Part shown: positions 8,612 through 15,046 of the stretch, piece after piece
How positions within the stretch are numbered: position 1 is the first letter of the stretch
How the letters are laid out: every line of letters begins with the position of its first letter
Source of the DNA: Porcipelethomonas sp964621265
GTDB lineage: Bacteria; Bacillota; Clostridia; Oscillospirales; Ruminococcaceae
Direction of reading: 5' to 3'
Length of the DNA stretch: 16,559 bases
NCBI GenBank assembly: GCA_964621265.1
Contig: CAZULQ010000040.1
Coordinates: forward strand, 1-16,559
Made by a program: the position numbers and the translations under genes
Notes under the pieces: generated by a model
The model's database searches: none
What the model saw: only the letters and a program-made list of their open reading frames with translations
What the model was told of the DNA's origin: nothing

Positions 8612-9880
8612 ATGGAAATACAGAAAATAGTATGCGAGCAGACAGGCGACAGCTGCAACTATATCAAGCACCCGTCGGGACTTGACATTTATGTCTGCGA
8701 AATGGAAGGCTTCTCAACAACCGAGGCGCTTTTCGGTACGAAATACGGTTCAATCAACACCTGCTTCAAGACAAAGGAAGACAAGGAGTTTACAACAGTC
8801 CCTGAGGGCATTGCTCACTTTTTAGAGCACAAGCTTTTTGAAAACGAGGACTGCGACGCCTTTGCGCTTTACGCTAAAACAGGTGCAAACGCAAACGCTT
8901 ACACATCATTTGACAGAACATGTTATCTTTTCAGCTGCTCAGACCACTATAAGGAATCACTTGAAATTCTTTTAGGCTTTGTTCAGAATCCTTATTTTAC
9001 TCAGGAAACAGTTGACAAGGAGCAGGGCATCATCGGACAGGAAATCAAGATGTGCGACGACAATCCGTCATGGAAGGTTCTTTTCAATATGTTACAGGGA
9101 ATGTATCACAACCACCCTGTAAGAATTGACATTGCGGGAACTGTTGAAAGTATTGCAAAAATCGACGCTGAACTGCTTTATAAGTGCTACAACACATTCT
9201 ATAATCTTCACAACATGGTGCTCGTTTTAGCGGGTAACGTGAAAACTGAGGAAGTACTTGAAATTGCTGACCGCCTTTTAAAGCCGTCTGAGGATAAGGG
9301 GCTTGAAACTATAAGTCCTGATGAGCCTTATGAAGTACTCGAAAAGGCAAAGTATGAACATCTTCCTGTCGGCGCTCCGATTTTCAATATCGGTATCAAG
9401 TGCAGACCGCTTGACGGCTATGCAAGACTCAAGGCAGACATGGAATGCACAATAATCGGCAACATCATCGCTGACCCGTCAGCGCCACTCTACAAAAAGC
9501 TTATGGACGAGGAGCTTATCAACTCAACCTTCGGCTTTGAGGCGTTCACAGGCGACGGCTTCTTCACTCTTATTTTCAGCGGCGAATCTGAAAATCCTGA
9601 AAAGGTTATGGACTATATCGTCGAGGAAATCGAGAGAGTTAAAACTGAGGGTCTTGATCCTGTTCTCTATGACAGCATAAAGAAGTCAACCTATGGAATA
9701 GCTGTGAGGGAAAGTAATAACACAGAAGCGGTTGCAAGCGCACTTATTTCAGCATATATGTGCGGAGTTAAGCCTTATGACTCAATAAAGGTTCTGTCTG
9801 AAATGACATTTGATGATGTGAGCCGCACACTCTGCGAACGCTTTGACACAAACAATATGACAATTTCTGTTATCAGGTAA
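8612..9880 (+). CDS. yfmH: M16-family zinc peptidase, YfmH type
   Basis: A 422-residue M16 metallopeptidase with an intact inverted zinc motif H69-F-L-E72-H73. The downstream acidic pair expected in the family is present in KEQGIIGQEI: E144 fits the third zinc ligand and E137 the accessory glutamate. The segment NAYTSFDRTCYLFSC (just after the zinc motif) and the C-terminal domain with a GNV-type strand are typical of the family. There is no signal peptide, so it should be cytoplasmic. It begins one base after the yfmF stop and is the catalytic partner of that zinc-less paralogue. Substrate is unknown from sequence; the Bacillus homologues are named for association with EF-P modification. An rpp/insulinase-like peptide-degrading role is the general alternative. 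Confidence 0.9.
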   Translation: MEIQKIVCEQTGDSCNYIKHPSGLDIYVCEMEGFSTTEALFGTKYGSINTCFKTKEDKEFTTVPEGIAHFLEHKLFENEDCDAFALYAKTGANANAYTSFDRTCYLFSCSDHYKESLEILLGFVQNPYFTQETVDKEQGIIGQEIKMCDDNPSWKVLFNMLQGMYHNHPVRIDIAGTVESIAKIDAELLYKCYNTFYNLHNMVLVLAGNVKTEEVLEIADRLLKPSEDKGLETISPDEPYEVLEKAKYEHLPVGAPIFNIGIKCRPLDGYARLKADMECTIIGNIIADPSAPLYKKLMDEELINSTFGFEAFTGDGFFTLIFSGESENPEKVMDYIVEEIERVKTEGLDPVLYDSIKKSTYGIAVRESNNTEAVASALISAYMCGVKPYDSIKVLSEMTFDDVSRTLCERFDTNNMTISVIR

Positions 9881-9892
9881 AGGAGTGACATT

Positions 9893-11011
9893 ATGACAAC
9901 ACAGATGCTTGAAAGAGACACAGTCTCCTTTCCGAAGCTCGGACTTGAATTTACTGTCAGCGATACTGCCTTTACTGTTTTCGGACTTGAAATAAAGTGG
10001 TATGGTCTGCTTATAACAATAGGTCTTCTGCTTGCTATGATTTACGGCTTTTCACAGATGAAAAAGTACGGCATTGACTCGGAAAGGGCAATTGACGCCG
10101 TTATTGCAGGTGTTATCGGTGCGATAATAGGTGCAAGAGCTTATTACGTTATTATGGAATGGGACACCTACGGCGGAAACTGGAAGGAAATCTTCAACCT
10201 AAGAAACGGCGGACTTGCCATATATGGCGGTATCATCGGCGCACTGCTTTGCGGCGGAATAGTCGCAAAGCTTCGGAAGGTGCGTATTCTGCCGCTTATT
10301 GATATTGTTGCAATCGGACTGCTTCTGGGACAGGGCATAGGACGCTGGGGCAACTTCACAAACCACGAAGCCTTTGGCTACAACACAGACAATATATTCG
10401 GTATGACAAGCGGAAAAATCCAGGACTGGATTATAAATCATGTTCAGCTCGGTGAAAATGCTGACATTGTTGCAATGAAATGGGAAGAACCTGTTCACCC
10501 GTGCTTTTTGTATGAATCTGTATGGTGTCTTTTAGGCTTTGCGCTTTTCGCACTCTTTGCAAAGAAAATAAGACGCTTTGACGGTCAGATTTTCCTTATG
10601 TATCTTGTATGGTACGGCTCAGCAAGATTCTTCATCGAGGGCTGGCGTACAGACAGCCTTATGATAGGTGAACTGAGAGTTTCACAGGTACTTTCCGCAG
10701 TGCTTGTAATCGGTGCTTTGATTACACTTATTGTTATCGGCAGTAAGGTGCGCAGAATGGGCGATGAATACGTTCTCTATGTTGACTCTGAGGAATCAAA
10801 GGAGCTTCTCAGACAGGCTGAAAGACGTGCCGCAAGAGGAAAGAACAGTGAAAAGAATATCCTTGCAGAAGGCGATGAGGATTCTTCTGACAGGGAAATC
10901 ACAGAACCTGAAGAGCTTTCTGAGGAAAGTGAAGAAAAAGAGAATACTGAAGAAAACAATAATCAGAGCGATAATAATGACGAAACTGAAAATGAAACGG
11001 AGGAAATTTAA
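9893..11011 (+). CDS. lgt: Lgt, phosphatidylglycerol-prolipoprotein diacylglyceryl transferase
   Basis: This integral membrane enzyme transfers diacylglycerol from phosphatidylglycerol to the lipobox cysteine of prolipoproteins, the first step of lipoprotein maturation. Visible signatures are W36-Y37-G38 (the Tyr26 region of Escherichia coli Lgt), GRWGNFTNHEAFG with R151 and N154 (matching R143 and N146), HPCFLYES, and the C-terminal SARFFIEGWRTDSL. About seven hydrophobic segments are apparent up to about residue 290. Two oddities: the GGLAIYGG motif has Y111 where E. coli has His103, and the protein is 372 residues instead of about 260-300 because of a charged tail of roughly 80 residues rich in Glu, Asp, Asn and Ser. 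AGGAG at 9881-9885 precedes the ATG by 7 bases. It lies 12 bases after yfmH and 2 bases before folD. Confidence 0.95.
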   Translation: MTTQMLERDTVSFPKLGLEFTVSDTAFTVFGLEIKWYGLLITIGLLLAMIYGFSQMKKYGIDSERAIDAVIAGVIGAIIGARAYYVIMEWDTYGGNWKEIFNLRNGGLAIYGGIIGALLCGGIVAKLRKVRILPLIDIVAIGLLLGQGIGRWGNFTNHEAFGYNTDNIFGMTSGKIQDWIINHVQLGENADIVAMKWEEPVHPCFLYESVWCLLGFALFALFAKKIRRFDGQIFLMYLVWYGSARFFIEGWRTDSLMIGELRVSQVLSAVLVIGALITLIVIGSKVRRMGDEYVLYVDSEESKELLRQAERRAARGKNSEKNILAEGDEDSSDREITEPEELSEESEEKENTEENNNQSDNNDETENETEEI

Positions 11012-11013
11012 AA

Positions 11014-11868
11014 ATGGCAAATCTTATCAGTGGCAAGGAAGTTTCAGCAAAGGTCAAGGCTGAAGTAAGAGAAGAAACAGCAAAGCTTATCGAAAAAGGC
11101 ATAAAGCCTGGACTGGCTGTTGTAATCGTAGGTGACGACCCTGCTTCAAGAGTTTATGTAAACTCAAAGAAGAAGGCTTGTGAGGAAGTGGGCTTTGCTT
11201 CATTTGAATATGCACTCCCTGCTGAAACCACACAGGAAGAGCTTTTAGCACTCGTTGACAAGCTCAACAACGACAAGTCAGTTGACGGCATACTCTGTCA
11301 GCTTCCGCTTCCTAAGCACATCGACGAAAACTCAGTTATCAACGCAATTTTACCTGAAAAGGATGTTGACGCATTCCACCCATTCAACGTGGGCAAAATC
11401 ATGATAGGCGACTTTGCATTCCTTCCATGTACACCTGCAGGCGTTATGGAGCTTATCGACAGCACAGGCGTTGAAATCTCAGGAAAGACATGCGTTGTAA
11501 TCGGACGCAGCAACATTGTCGGCAAGCCTATGTCAATGCTCCTTCTCCATAGAAACGGTACTGTTACAACATGTCACTCAAGAACAAAAAATCTCGCTGA
11601 GGTTTGTGCAGCTGCTGACATTTTAGTTGCATCAGTCGGCAGACCAAAGTTTGTGACAGCTGACATGGTAAAGGAAGGCGCTGTTGTAATCGACGTTGGT
11701 ATTAACCGCCTTGAGGACAGAACACTCTGCGGCGACGTTGACTTTGAAAATGTTGAAAAGAAGGCTTCTTACATAACACCTGTTCCTGGCGGCGTTGGTC
11801 CTATGACTATTGCAATGCTCATGAAAAATACTCTCACAGCCGCTAAAATGCACAACGGACTGCTTTAA
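11014..11868 (+). CDS. folD: FolD, methylenetetrahydrofolate dehydrogenase/cyclohydrolase
   Basis: This bifunctional cytosolic enzyme oxidises 5,10-methylene-THF to methenyl-THF with NADP and hydrolyses it to 10-formyl-THF, supplying one-carbon units for purines and formyl-Met. The 284-residue length is standard. Diagnostic segments are SRVYVNSKKKAC with the catalytic Y48 and K52, DGILCQLPLPKHID, DVDAFHPFNVGK, the Rossmann VIGRSNIVGKPMSMLL, and the C-terminal PVPGGVGPMTIAML. Nothing is missing. GGAGGA at 10999-11004, inside the acidic-tail codons of lgt, precedes the ATG by 9 bases. It is the last gene of the operon and is followed by a strong hairpin at 11878-11906. Confidence 0.98.
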   Translation: MANLISGKEVSAKVKAEVREETAKLIEKGIKPGLAVVIVGDDPASRVYVNSKKKACEEVGFASFEYALPAETTQEELLALVDKLNNDKSVDGILCQLPLPKHIDENSVINAILPEKDVDAFHPFNVGKIMIGDFAFLPCTPAGVMELIDSTGVEISGKTCVVIGRSNIVGKPMSMLLLHRNGTVTTCHSRTKNLAEVCAAADILVASVGRPKFVTADMVKEGAVVIDVGINRLEDRTLCGDVDFENVEKKASYITPVPGGVGPMTIAMLMKNTLTAAKMHNGLL

Positions 11869-11877
11869 TCGTAAAAT

Positions 11878-11906
11878 ATACCGCCTCTGCAATGCAGAGG
11901 CGGTAT
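11878..11906 (+). terminator. hairpin terminator after folD
   Basis: A 13-base-pair GC-rich stem (11878-11890 with 11894-11906, core CCGCCTCTGC) closes on an AAT loop nine bases after the folD stop. The following T-run is short (TTTGTG), so termination may be partial on the plus strand. Confidence 0.75.
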
Positions 11907-11937
11907 TTGTGTGCGGTGTTTTCGTTAATCTGTGTAG

Positions 11938-11966
11938 GGGTCGATGCCCACATTGACCCGATTTTT
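11938..11966 (+). terminator. second hairpin with T-run downstream of folD
   Basis: GGGTCGATG (11938-11946) pairs with CATTGACCC (11951-11959), one G-T wobble, loop CCCA, followed by GATTTTT. It has the form of an intrinsic terminator and may back up the first one. It may also be a copy of a dispersed GTAGGGG-type intergenic repeat. Confidence 0.5.
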
Positions 11967-11986
11967 ATTCAGCTATATGGTCGAGC

Positions 11987-12013
11987 CAGAAAATAAACAG
12001 TGTTTCTTTTCTG
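11987..12013. repeat. imperfect inverted repeat
   Basis: CAGAAAA (11987-11993) pairs with TTTTCTG (12007-12013), and the interior AAAC (11995-11998) pairs with GTTT (12002-12005) around AGT, with one T-C mismatch. There is no T-run on either side of note. Its role is unknown; it is one of several hairpins in this intergenic region. Confidence 0.45.
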
Positions 12014-12018
12014 CATAA

Positions 12019-12180
12019 CGAATTTGTCCACCGAGGTCACTCGGGGTCGTGCCTTGTCTTCCACCTTTCATAATGATAACAGAGCGAAAATGTCCCATCG
12101 GGTCACCGACCTGTCGTGCCAAAAAAGAAAATCGCTTTCCAAAAATGGAAAGCGATTTGTCGTCCGAGGTCACTCGGTGG
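12019..12180. repeat. degenerate tandem repeat, three units, GTCA-loop hairpins
   Basis: Three related segments begin at 12019, 12085 and 12153, spaced 66 and 68 bases. Each starts CGA followed by an A/T run and TGTC, and then has a small hairpin with the same GTCA loop: CCGAG-GTCA-CTCGG at 12031-12044, TCGG-GTCA-CCGA at 12098-12109, and CCGAG-GTCA-CTCGG at 12164-12177. Units 1 and 2 also share GTCGTGCC at their ends (12046-12053 and 12113-12120). The third unit ends at the CCA of tRNA-Ser. The stem of unit 2 differs from the others by changes on both arms that keep pairing. Confidence 0.6.
12121..12158 (-). terminator. intrinsic terminator of tRNA-Ser
   Basis: A 13-base-pair perfect stem (12129-12141 with 12146-12158, AAATCGCTTTCCA) is followed on the minus strand by TTTTCTTTTTT. 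It lies 20 bases beyond the tRNA 3' end and terminates the leftward transcript. Confidence 0.88.
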
Positions 12181-12268
12181 CGGAGATGGTGGGATTCGAA
12201 CCCACGTGCCCGGTTAAGGACAAAACGATTTCGAGTCGTTCTCGTTATGACCACTTCGATACATCTCC
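12178..12268 (-). tRNA. tRNA-Ser (anticodon CGA)
   Basis: The minus strand folds as a class II tRNA of 91 bases including an encoded CCA. The acceptor GGAGATG pairs with CATCTCC, the T arm contains GGTTCGAATCC, and the anticodon arm AACGA-CTCGAAA-TCGTT gives anticodon CGA, reading UCG. The long variable arm is as expected for serine. It has its own promoter and terminator and so is a single-gene unit. Confidence 0.96.
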
Positions 12269-12285
12269 ACATGATTAACAAAACA

Positions 12286-12314
12286 ATTATACCACAATCT
12301 GTGAAAAAAATCAA
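12286..12314 (-). promoter_or_regulatory. promoter of tRNA-Ser
   Basis: On the minus strand, TTGATT (12314-12309), a 17-base spacer, and TATAAT (12291-12286) preceded by TGG, an extended -10. The start would fall about 10 bases before the mature tRNA 5' end. Confidence 0.82.
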
Positions 12315-12407
12315 TAGTCATACCGAAAAAATTAAGAGTGTTTATATGTATTAATAACCTTATTTTGTCAATACTTACATTATGAATGAAAAATGTGAGG
12401 TATTGAA

Positions 12408-13181
12408 ATGGCGTATAATAAGGTTGTTATATCGGGAATCAATACATCTAAGCTGACAGTTTTAAAGGAAAGCGAAAAGATTGCACTTCTCAAGGAAATT
12501 CAGGCAACGGGAAGCAAGGAGGCAAAGGACAAGCTGATTCAGGGAAATCTGCGACTTGTGCTGAGCGTTATACAGCGCTTTACAAACAGGGGAGAGGACA
12601 TTGACGACCTGTTCCAGATTGGCGTTGTCGGACTTATAAAGGCTATCAATAACTTTGACTTGTCCAAGGAGGTTCGCTTTTCGACATATTGCGTACCCAT
12701 GATTGCGGGTGAACTCAGGCGCTTTCTGCGTGACTTCAATCATATAAAGGTGAGCCGTTCGATGAGGGACTTGGCATATAAGGCTATGCAGGCAAAGGAG
12801 CGCCTTACAGCGCAGAACCAGCGTGAACCGACAATCGAAGAGATTGCAAAGGAAGTGGGCACGGAAAAATGCGACGTTGTAATGGCGCTTGAAAGCGTGA
12901 GCGACCCGATTTCGCTTTATGAACCTGTCTACTCGGATTCGGGCGACACTCTTTACGTACTCGACCAGATTGGTGACAAGAATGATGTTGAAAGCTGGAT
13001 GGACGAGCTTTCGCTCAAGGACGCAATCAGAGCACTTCAGCCAAGAGAAAAGCACATAATCTATCTGCGCTTTTTTCAGGGTAAAACACAGGTTGAAGTT
13101 GCACAGGAAATCGGAATTTCACAGGCACAGGTTTCACGTCTTGAAAAGGGCGCACTCGCCAAGGTCAAGGGGCATATATAA
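12408..13181 (+). CDS. sigG: SigG, late forespore-specific RNA polymerase sigma factor
   Basis: A 257-residue group 3 sigma factor of the SigF/SigG type, which in spore formers directs late gene expression in the forespore after engulfment. The N-terminus NKVVISGINTSKLTVLK matches SigG of Bacillus (NKVEICGVDTSKLPVLK) rather than SigF. Region 2 shows DDLFQIG from residue 66, then FSTYCVPMIAGELRRFLRD; region 3 follows ISRSMRD-like text, and region 4 ends with the helix-turn-helix GKTQVEVAQEIGISQAQVSRLEK from about residue 225. RBS TGAGGT (12396-12401) lies 6 bases before the ATG. In Bacillus sigG follows spoIIGA-sigE; here it stands alone between tRNA-Ser and mscL. No clean sporulation promoter is visible; the best fit is GTATT (12348-12352), 17 bases, AATACTT (12370-12376), a weak SigG-like match that would suit autoregulation. 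Confidence 0.93.
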   Translation: MAYNKVVISGINTSKLTVLKESEKIALLKEIQATGSKEAKDKLIQGNLRLVLSVIQRFTNRGEDIDDLFQIGVVGLIKAINNFDLSKEVRFSTYCVPMIAGELRRFLRDFNHIKVSRSMRDLAYKAMQAKERLTAQNQREPTIEEIAKEVGTEKCDVVMALESVSDPISLYEPVYSDSGDTLYVLDQIGDKNDVESWMDELSLKDAIRALQPREKHIIYLRFFQGKTQVEVAQEIGISQAQVSRLEKGALAKVKGHI

Positions 13182-13190
13182 AAATACTCA

Positions 13191-13217
13191 CAAAAAAGGC
13201 ACCGTTTTTACGGTGCC
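13191..13217 (-). terminator. terminator between convergent sigG and mscL
   Basis: GGCACCGT (13198-13205) pairs with ACGGTGCC (13210-13217), loop TTTT. On the minus strand it is followed by TTTTTTG, so it best terminates mscL. On the plus strand it lies 16 bases after the sigG stop but has only a weak T-tract, so it may serve both genes. Confidence 0.85.
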
Positions 13218-13224
13218 CTGAAAT

Positions 13225-13671
13225 TTAGTCCTTCTTTTCTTCTTCGTCAACAATACCGTTCTGAAGCTTTAAAAGGTCACGGATTTCTGTGAGAAGCTCC
13301 TGGTCCTTTGTAGGCTTTGCAACAGGTGCCTGCTTTTTGTGGAATGAGTTTATGAGCTTTACAATCATAAACACGCAAAGAGCAGTAAGGAAGAATGTGA
13401 TAACAGCCTGAATAAAGTTACCGAAGTTTATGTACGGACGATTGCCGTATGGAATTGTAACACCCAGGTCGTTAAAGTTTACACCCGCAAGAATCATACC
13501 GATAAACGGCATGAGGATGTCGTCAACAAGTGATGTTACAATCGCTGTGAACGCTCCGCCGACGATAACACCGACTGCCATATCAAGAACGTTACCTCTT
13601 GATATAAACTTCTTGAATTCACCGATTATTCCCGCTTTTTCCTTTAAGGATTCCTTGAATTTTTTTGCCAT
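13225..13671 (-). CDS. mscL: MscL, large-conductance mechanosensitive channel
   Basis: A 148-residue homopentameric membrane channel that opens under membrane tension to release solutes during hypo-osmotic shock. The first helix carries the family signature RGNVLDMAVGVIVGGAF (about residues 25-41), followed by TSLVDDILMPFIG and a periplasm-like loop (NFNDLGVTIPYGNRPYINFGNF). The second membrane helix is QAVITFFLTALCVFMIVKLI. A charged C-terminal helix (TKDQELLTEIRDLLKLQ) matches the cytoplasmic bundle. Length is normal. The RBS AAAAGGAG is a few bases before the ATG on the minus strand. It has its own promoter and a terminator. Confidence 0.97.
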   Translation of the reverse strand: MAKKFKESLKEKAGIIGEFKKFISRGNVLDMAVGVIVGGAFTAIVTSLVDDILMPFIGMILAGVNFNDLGVTIPYGNRPYINFGNFIQAVITFFLTALCVFMIVKLINSFHKKQAPVAKPTKDQELLTEIRDLLKLQNGIVDEEEKKD

Positions 13672-13706
13672 TGAAAACTCTCCTTTTAACGAATCTGTAC
13701 AATGTG

Positions 13707-13735
13707 ATTATAGCATATATTTGTGCAGATTGCAA
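13707..13735 (-). promoter_or_regulatory. promoter of mscL
   Basis: On the minus strand: TTGCAA (13735-13730), 17-base spacer, TATAAT (13712-13707). The start would lie about 30 bases before the mscL ATG. Confidence 0.8.
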
Positions 13736-13838
13736 CATTTTAATGTCAAATTTCAGATTTTAATATAATTTTGTGTGGAAATATTTGTGTAATATTGCCA
13801 AAAAGGAACGCGGGGGTATTTCATTTTAATGTGAAGTA

Positions 13839-13847
13839 TGGTATAAT
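13839..13847 (+). promoter_or_regulatory. extended -10 promoter for the VanY-like gene
   Basis: TG-G-TATAAT (13839-13847) is an extended -10 box. No good -35 is present at the right distance. A transcript would start near 13854, just before a leader hairpin. Confidence 0.65.
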
Positions 13848-13862
13848 AACTTTGTAGACTAT

Positions 13863-13882
13863 CTGACATCAGTAAATGTCAG
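13863..13882 (+). promoter_or_regulatory. leader hairpin upstream of the VanY-like gene
   Basis: CTGACAT (13863-13869) pairs with ATGTCAG (13876-13882) around a six-base loop, about ten bases after the predicted transcription start. There is no T-run, so it is more likely a 5' stabilising hairpin than an attenuator. Role inferred. Confidence 0.4.
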
Positions 13883-13897
13883 CCTTTGTAAAAAATG

Positions 13898-13903
13898 AAA
13901 GGA
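13898..13903 (+). promoter_or_regulatory. ribosome binding site deciding the VanY-like start
   Basis: AAAGGA lies 9 bases before ATG 13913. The upstream in-frame ATG at 13895 has no SD sequence before it and overlaps this site, so 13913 is preferred. Confidence 0.7.
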
Positions 13904-13912
13904 CATTGTAAT

Positions 13913-14995
13913 ATGGGTATTACAAAACAAAAAGGACAGAAGGAACGACGTATAAAAAGAATCGTGGACGTTCTGCTGGCTGTTCTTCTTGCAGTTGCGG
14001 TTATTCTTGCAATAAACACTGTTAAAAAAGATTTCAATGATATTACTCAGGAAAAGGTTTCTGAAGATACAGTAATTTCTTCGGGTACTGATGAAATTGT
14101 TTCCGATGACCAGGCACTCTACGTTTCCGAGCTTTTTGACAATGAGGTTATTAACCAGGGTTCACTTATTCTTGTAAATAAGGATAACAAGTACGGCTGG
14201 TATGAAGAAGACCTTGTAAGTGTTCTTGAATATAAGAACAACGACGGAACAGAGGCTTACCATGTTATCGACGGGGACGTCAAGGTAAGAAACGAGGCGG
14301 CAGAACCGCTCAACCAGATGCTCAAGGATTTCAGTGAGGCAACAGGCAAGACTGACATCAGAGTAGACGGCGGTTACCGTTCAGTAAAACAGCAGGAACA
14401 GATTTATGCTTCAAACTCAAACGCATCAGAGCCTGGAACAAGTGATTATCACACAGGCTATTCAGTTGACCTGAATGTCGTTACAGATGACGGCACATCA
14501 AAGGGATTTGACGGCAGCGGTGACTATGAATGGCTCACTACAAACTGTTACAAATACGGATTTATTATAAGATGCCCTGAGGGCAAGAGCGAGCTGACAG
14601 GACAGGATTACCGTCCGTTCCAGTTCAGATATGTAGGCAAGGTTCATGCGGCTTATATGGCACAGAATGGTCTCTGCCTTGAAGAATATGTTGATAAGCT
14701 TAAGAGCTATCCTTATGATGGTTCGGGACAGAGAGGTTCTCACCTTGAAACTATTGACGCTGACGGCAATGACTACGAAATCTATTATGTAGCGGCGGAC
14801 ACTGAAAACGAATCAGGCTTTACATCAGCGGCAGTTCCGTCAACAGCGGCATACAGCATTTCGGGTAATAATTCAGATGGTTTTATTGTTACAATAAGTC
14901 TTGGCACTGCTCCTTCGTCAGAGAATGACGATTCACAGGAAAATACACAAGAGGCTCAGCCTGAAGAAGATTCAGAGGCAGAACCAGAAGAATAA
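13913..14995 (+). CDS. membrane-anchored VanY/M15B-fold protein with degenerate metal site
   Basis: A 360-residue protein: basic N-terminus (about residues 1-15), one membrane helix (IVDVLLAVLLAVAVILAI, about 17-34), a VanY-type D-Ala-D-Ala carboxypeptidase domain (about 110-260) and an acidic Ser/Glu-rich tail. The fold is supported by GGYRS (R156), KQQEQIY, PGTSDYHTGYSVDL, a WL...YGFIIRCPEGK segment, FRYVGKVHA and LEEYV. In active family members the zinc is held by H and D of SxHxxGxAxD and H of ExxH. Aligned here, the first His is Y179 (H180 is one place late), the Asp is kept as D186, the catalytic Glu is R234 and the last His is Q237 (YRPFQFRYVG instead of YEPWHFRYVG). This argues for a non-catalytic peptidoglycan-binding or regulatory role, or a differently built site. 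It stands alone with its own promoter and terminator. Confidence 0.85.
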   Translation: MGITKQKGQKERRIKRIVDVLLAVLLAVAVILAINTVKKDFNDITQEKVSEDTVISSGTDEIVSDDQALYVSELFDNEVINQGSLILVNKDNKYGWYEEDLVSVLEYKNNDGTEAYHVIDGDVKVRNEAAEPLNQMLKDFSEATGKTDIRVDGGYRSVKQQEQIYASNSNASEPGTSDYHTGYSVDLNVVTDDGTSKGFDGSGDYEWLTTNCYKYGFIIRCPEGKSELTGQDYRPFQFRYVGKVHAAYMAQNGLCLEEYVDKLKSYPYDGSGQRGSHLETIDADGNDYEIYYVAADTENESGFTSAAVPSTAAYSISGNNSDGFIVTISLGTAPSSENDDSQENTQEAQPEEDSEAEPEE

Positions 14996-15007
14996 CACAT
15001 AAAAATT

Positions 15008-15036
15008 AATGGACACCTTTTCGGGTGTCCATTTTT
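15008..15036 (+). terminator. terminator after the VanY-like gene
   Basis: AATGGACACC (15008-15017) pairs with GGTGTCCATT (15024-15033), followed by TTTT. On the minus strand it is followed by AATTTTT, so it can also end the convergent phosphatase transcript. Confidence 0.88.
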
Positions 15037-15046
15037 GTGCAATTAT

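Noticed and set aside
12019..12180. CRISPR array
   Set aside because: The three units are too degenerate, repeats are not near-identical, and no cas genes are present.
11973..12354. Overlapping open frames of about 90-113 residues on both strands
   Set aside because: They run through tRNA-Ser, its terminator and the hairpin repeats; the translated GFEPT-type text is a familiar artefact of tRNA genes.
12462..13055. 197-residue open frame on the minus strand within sigG
   Set aside because: It is fully antisense to a well-conserved sigma factor, lacks an RBS-supported start and has no recognisable domain; a shadow frame.
13895..13912. ATG at 13895 as start of the VanY-like gene
   Set aside because: No SD sequence precedes it, while AAAGGA at 13898-13903 is well placed for ATG 13913.
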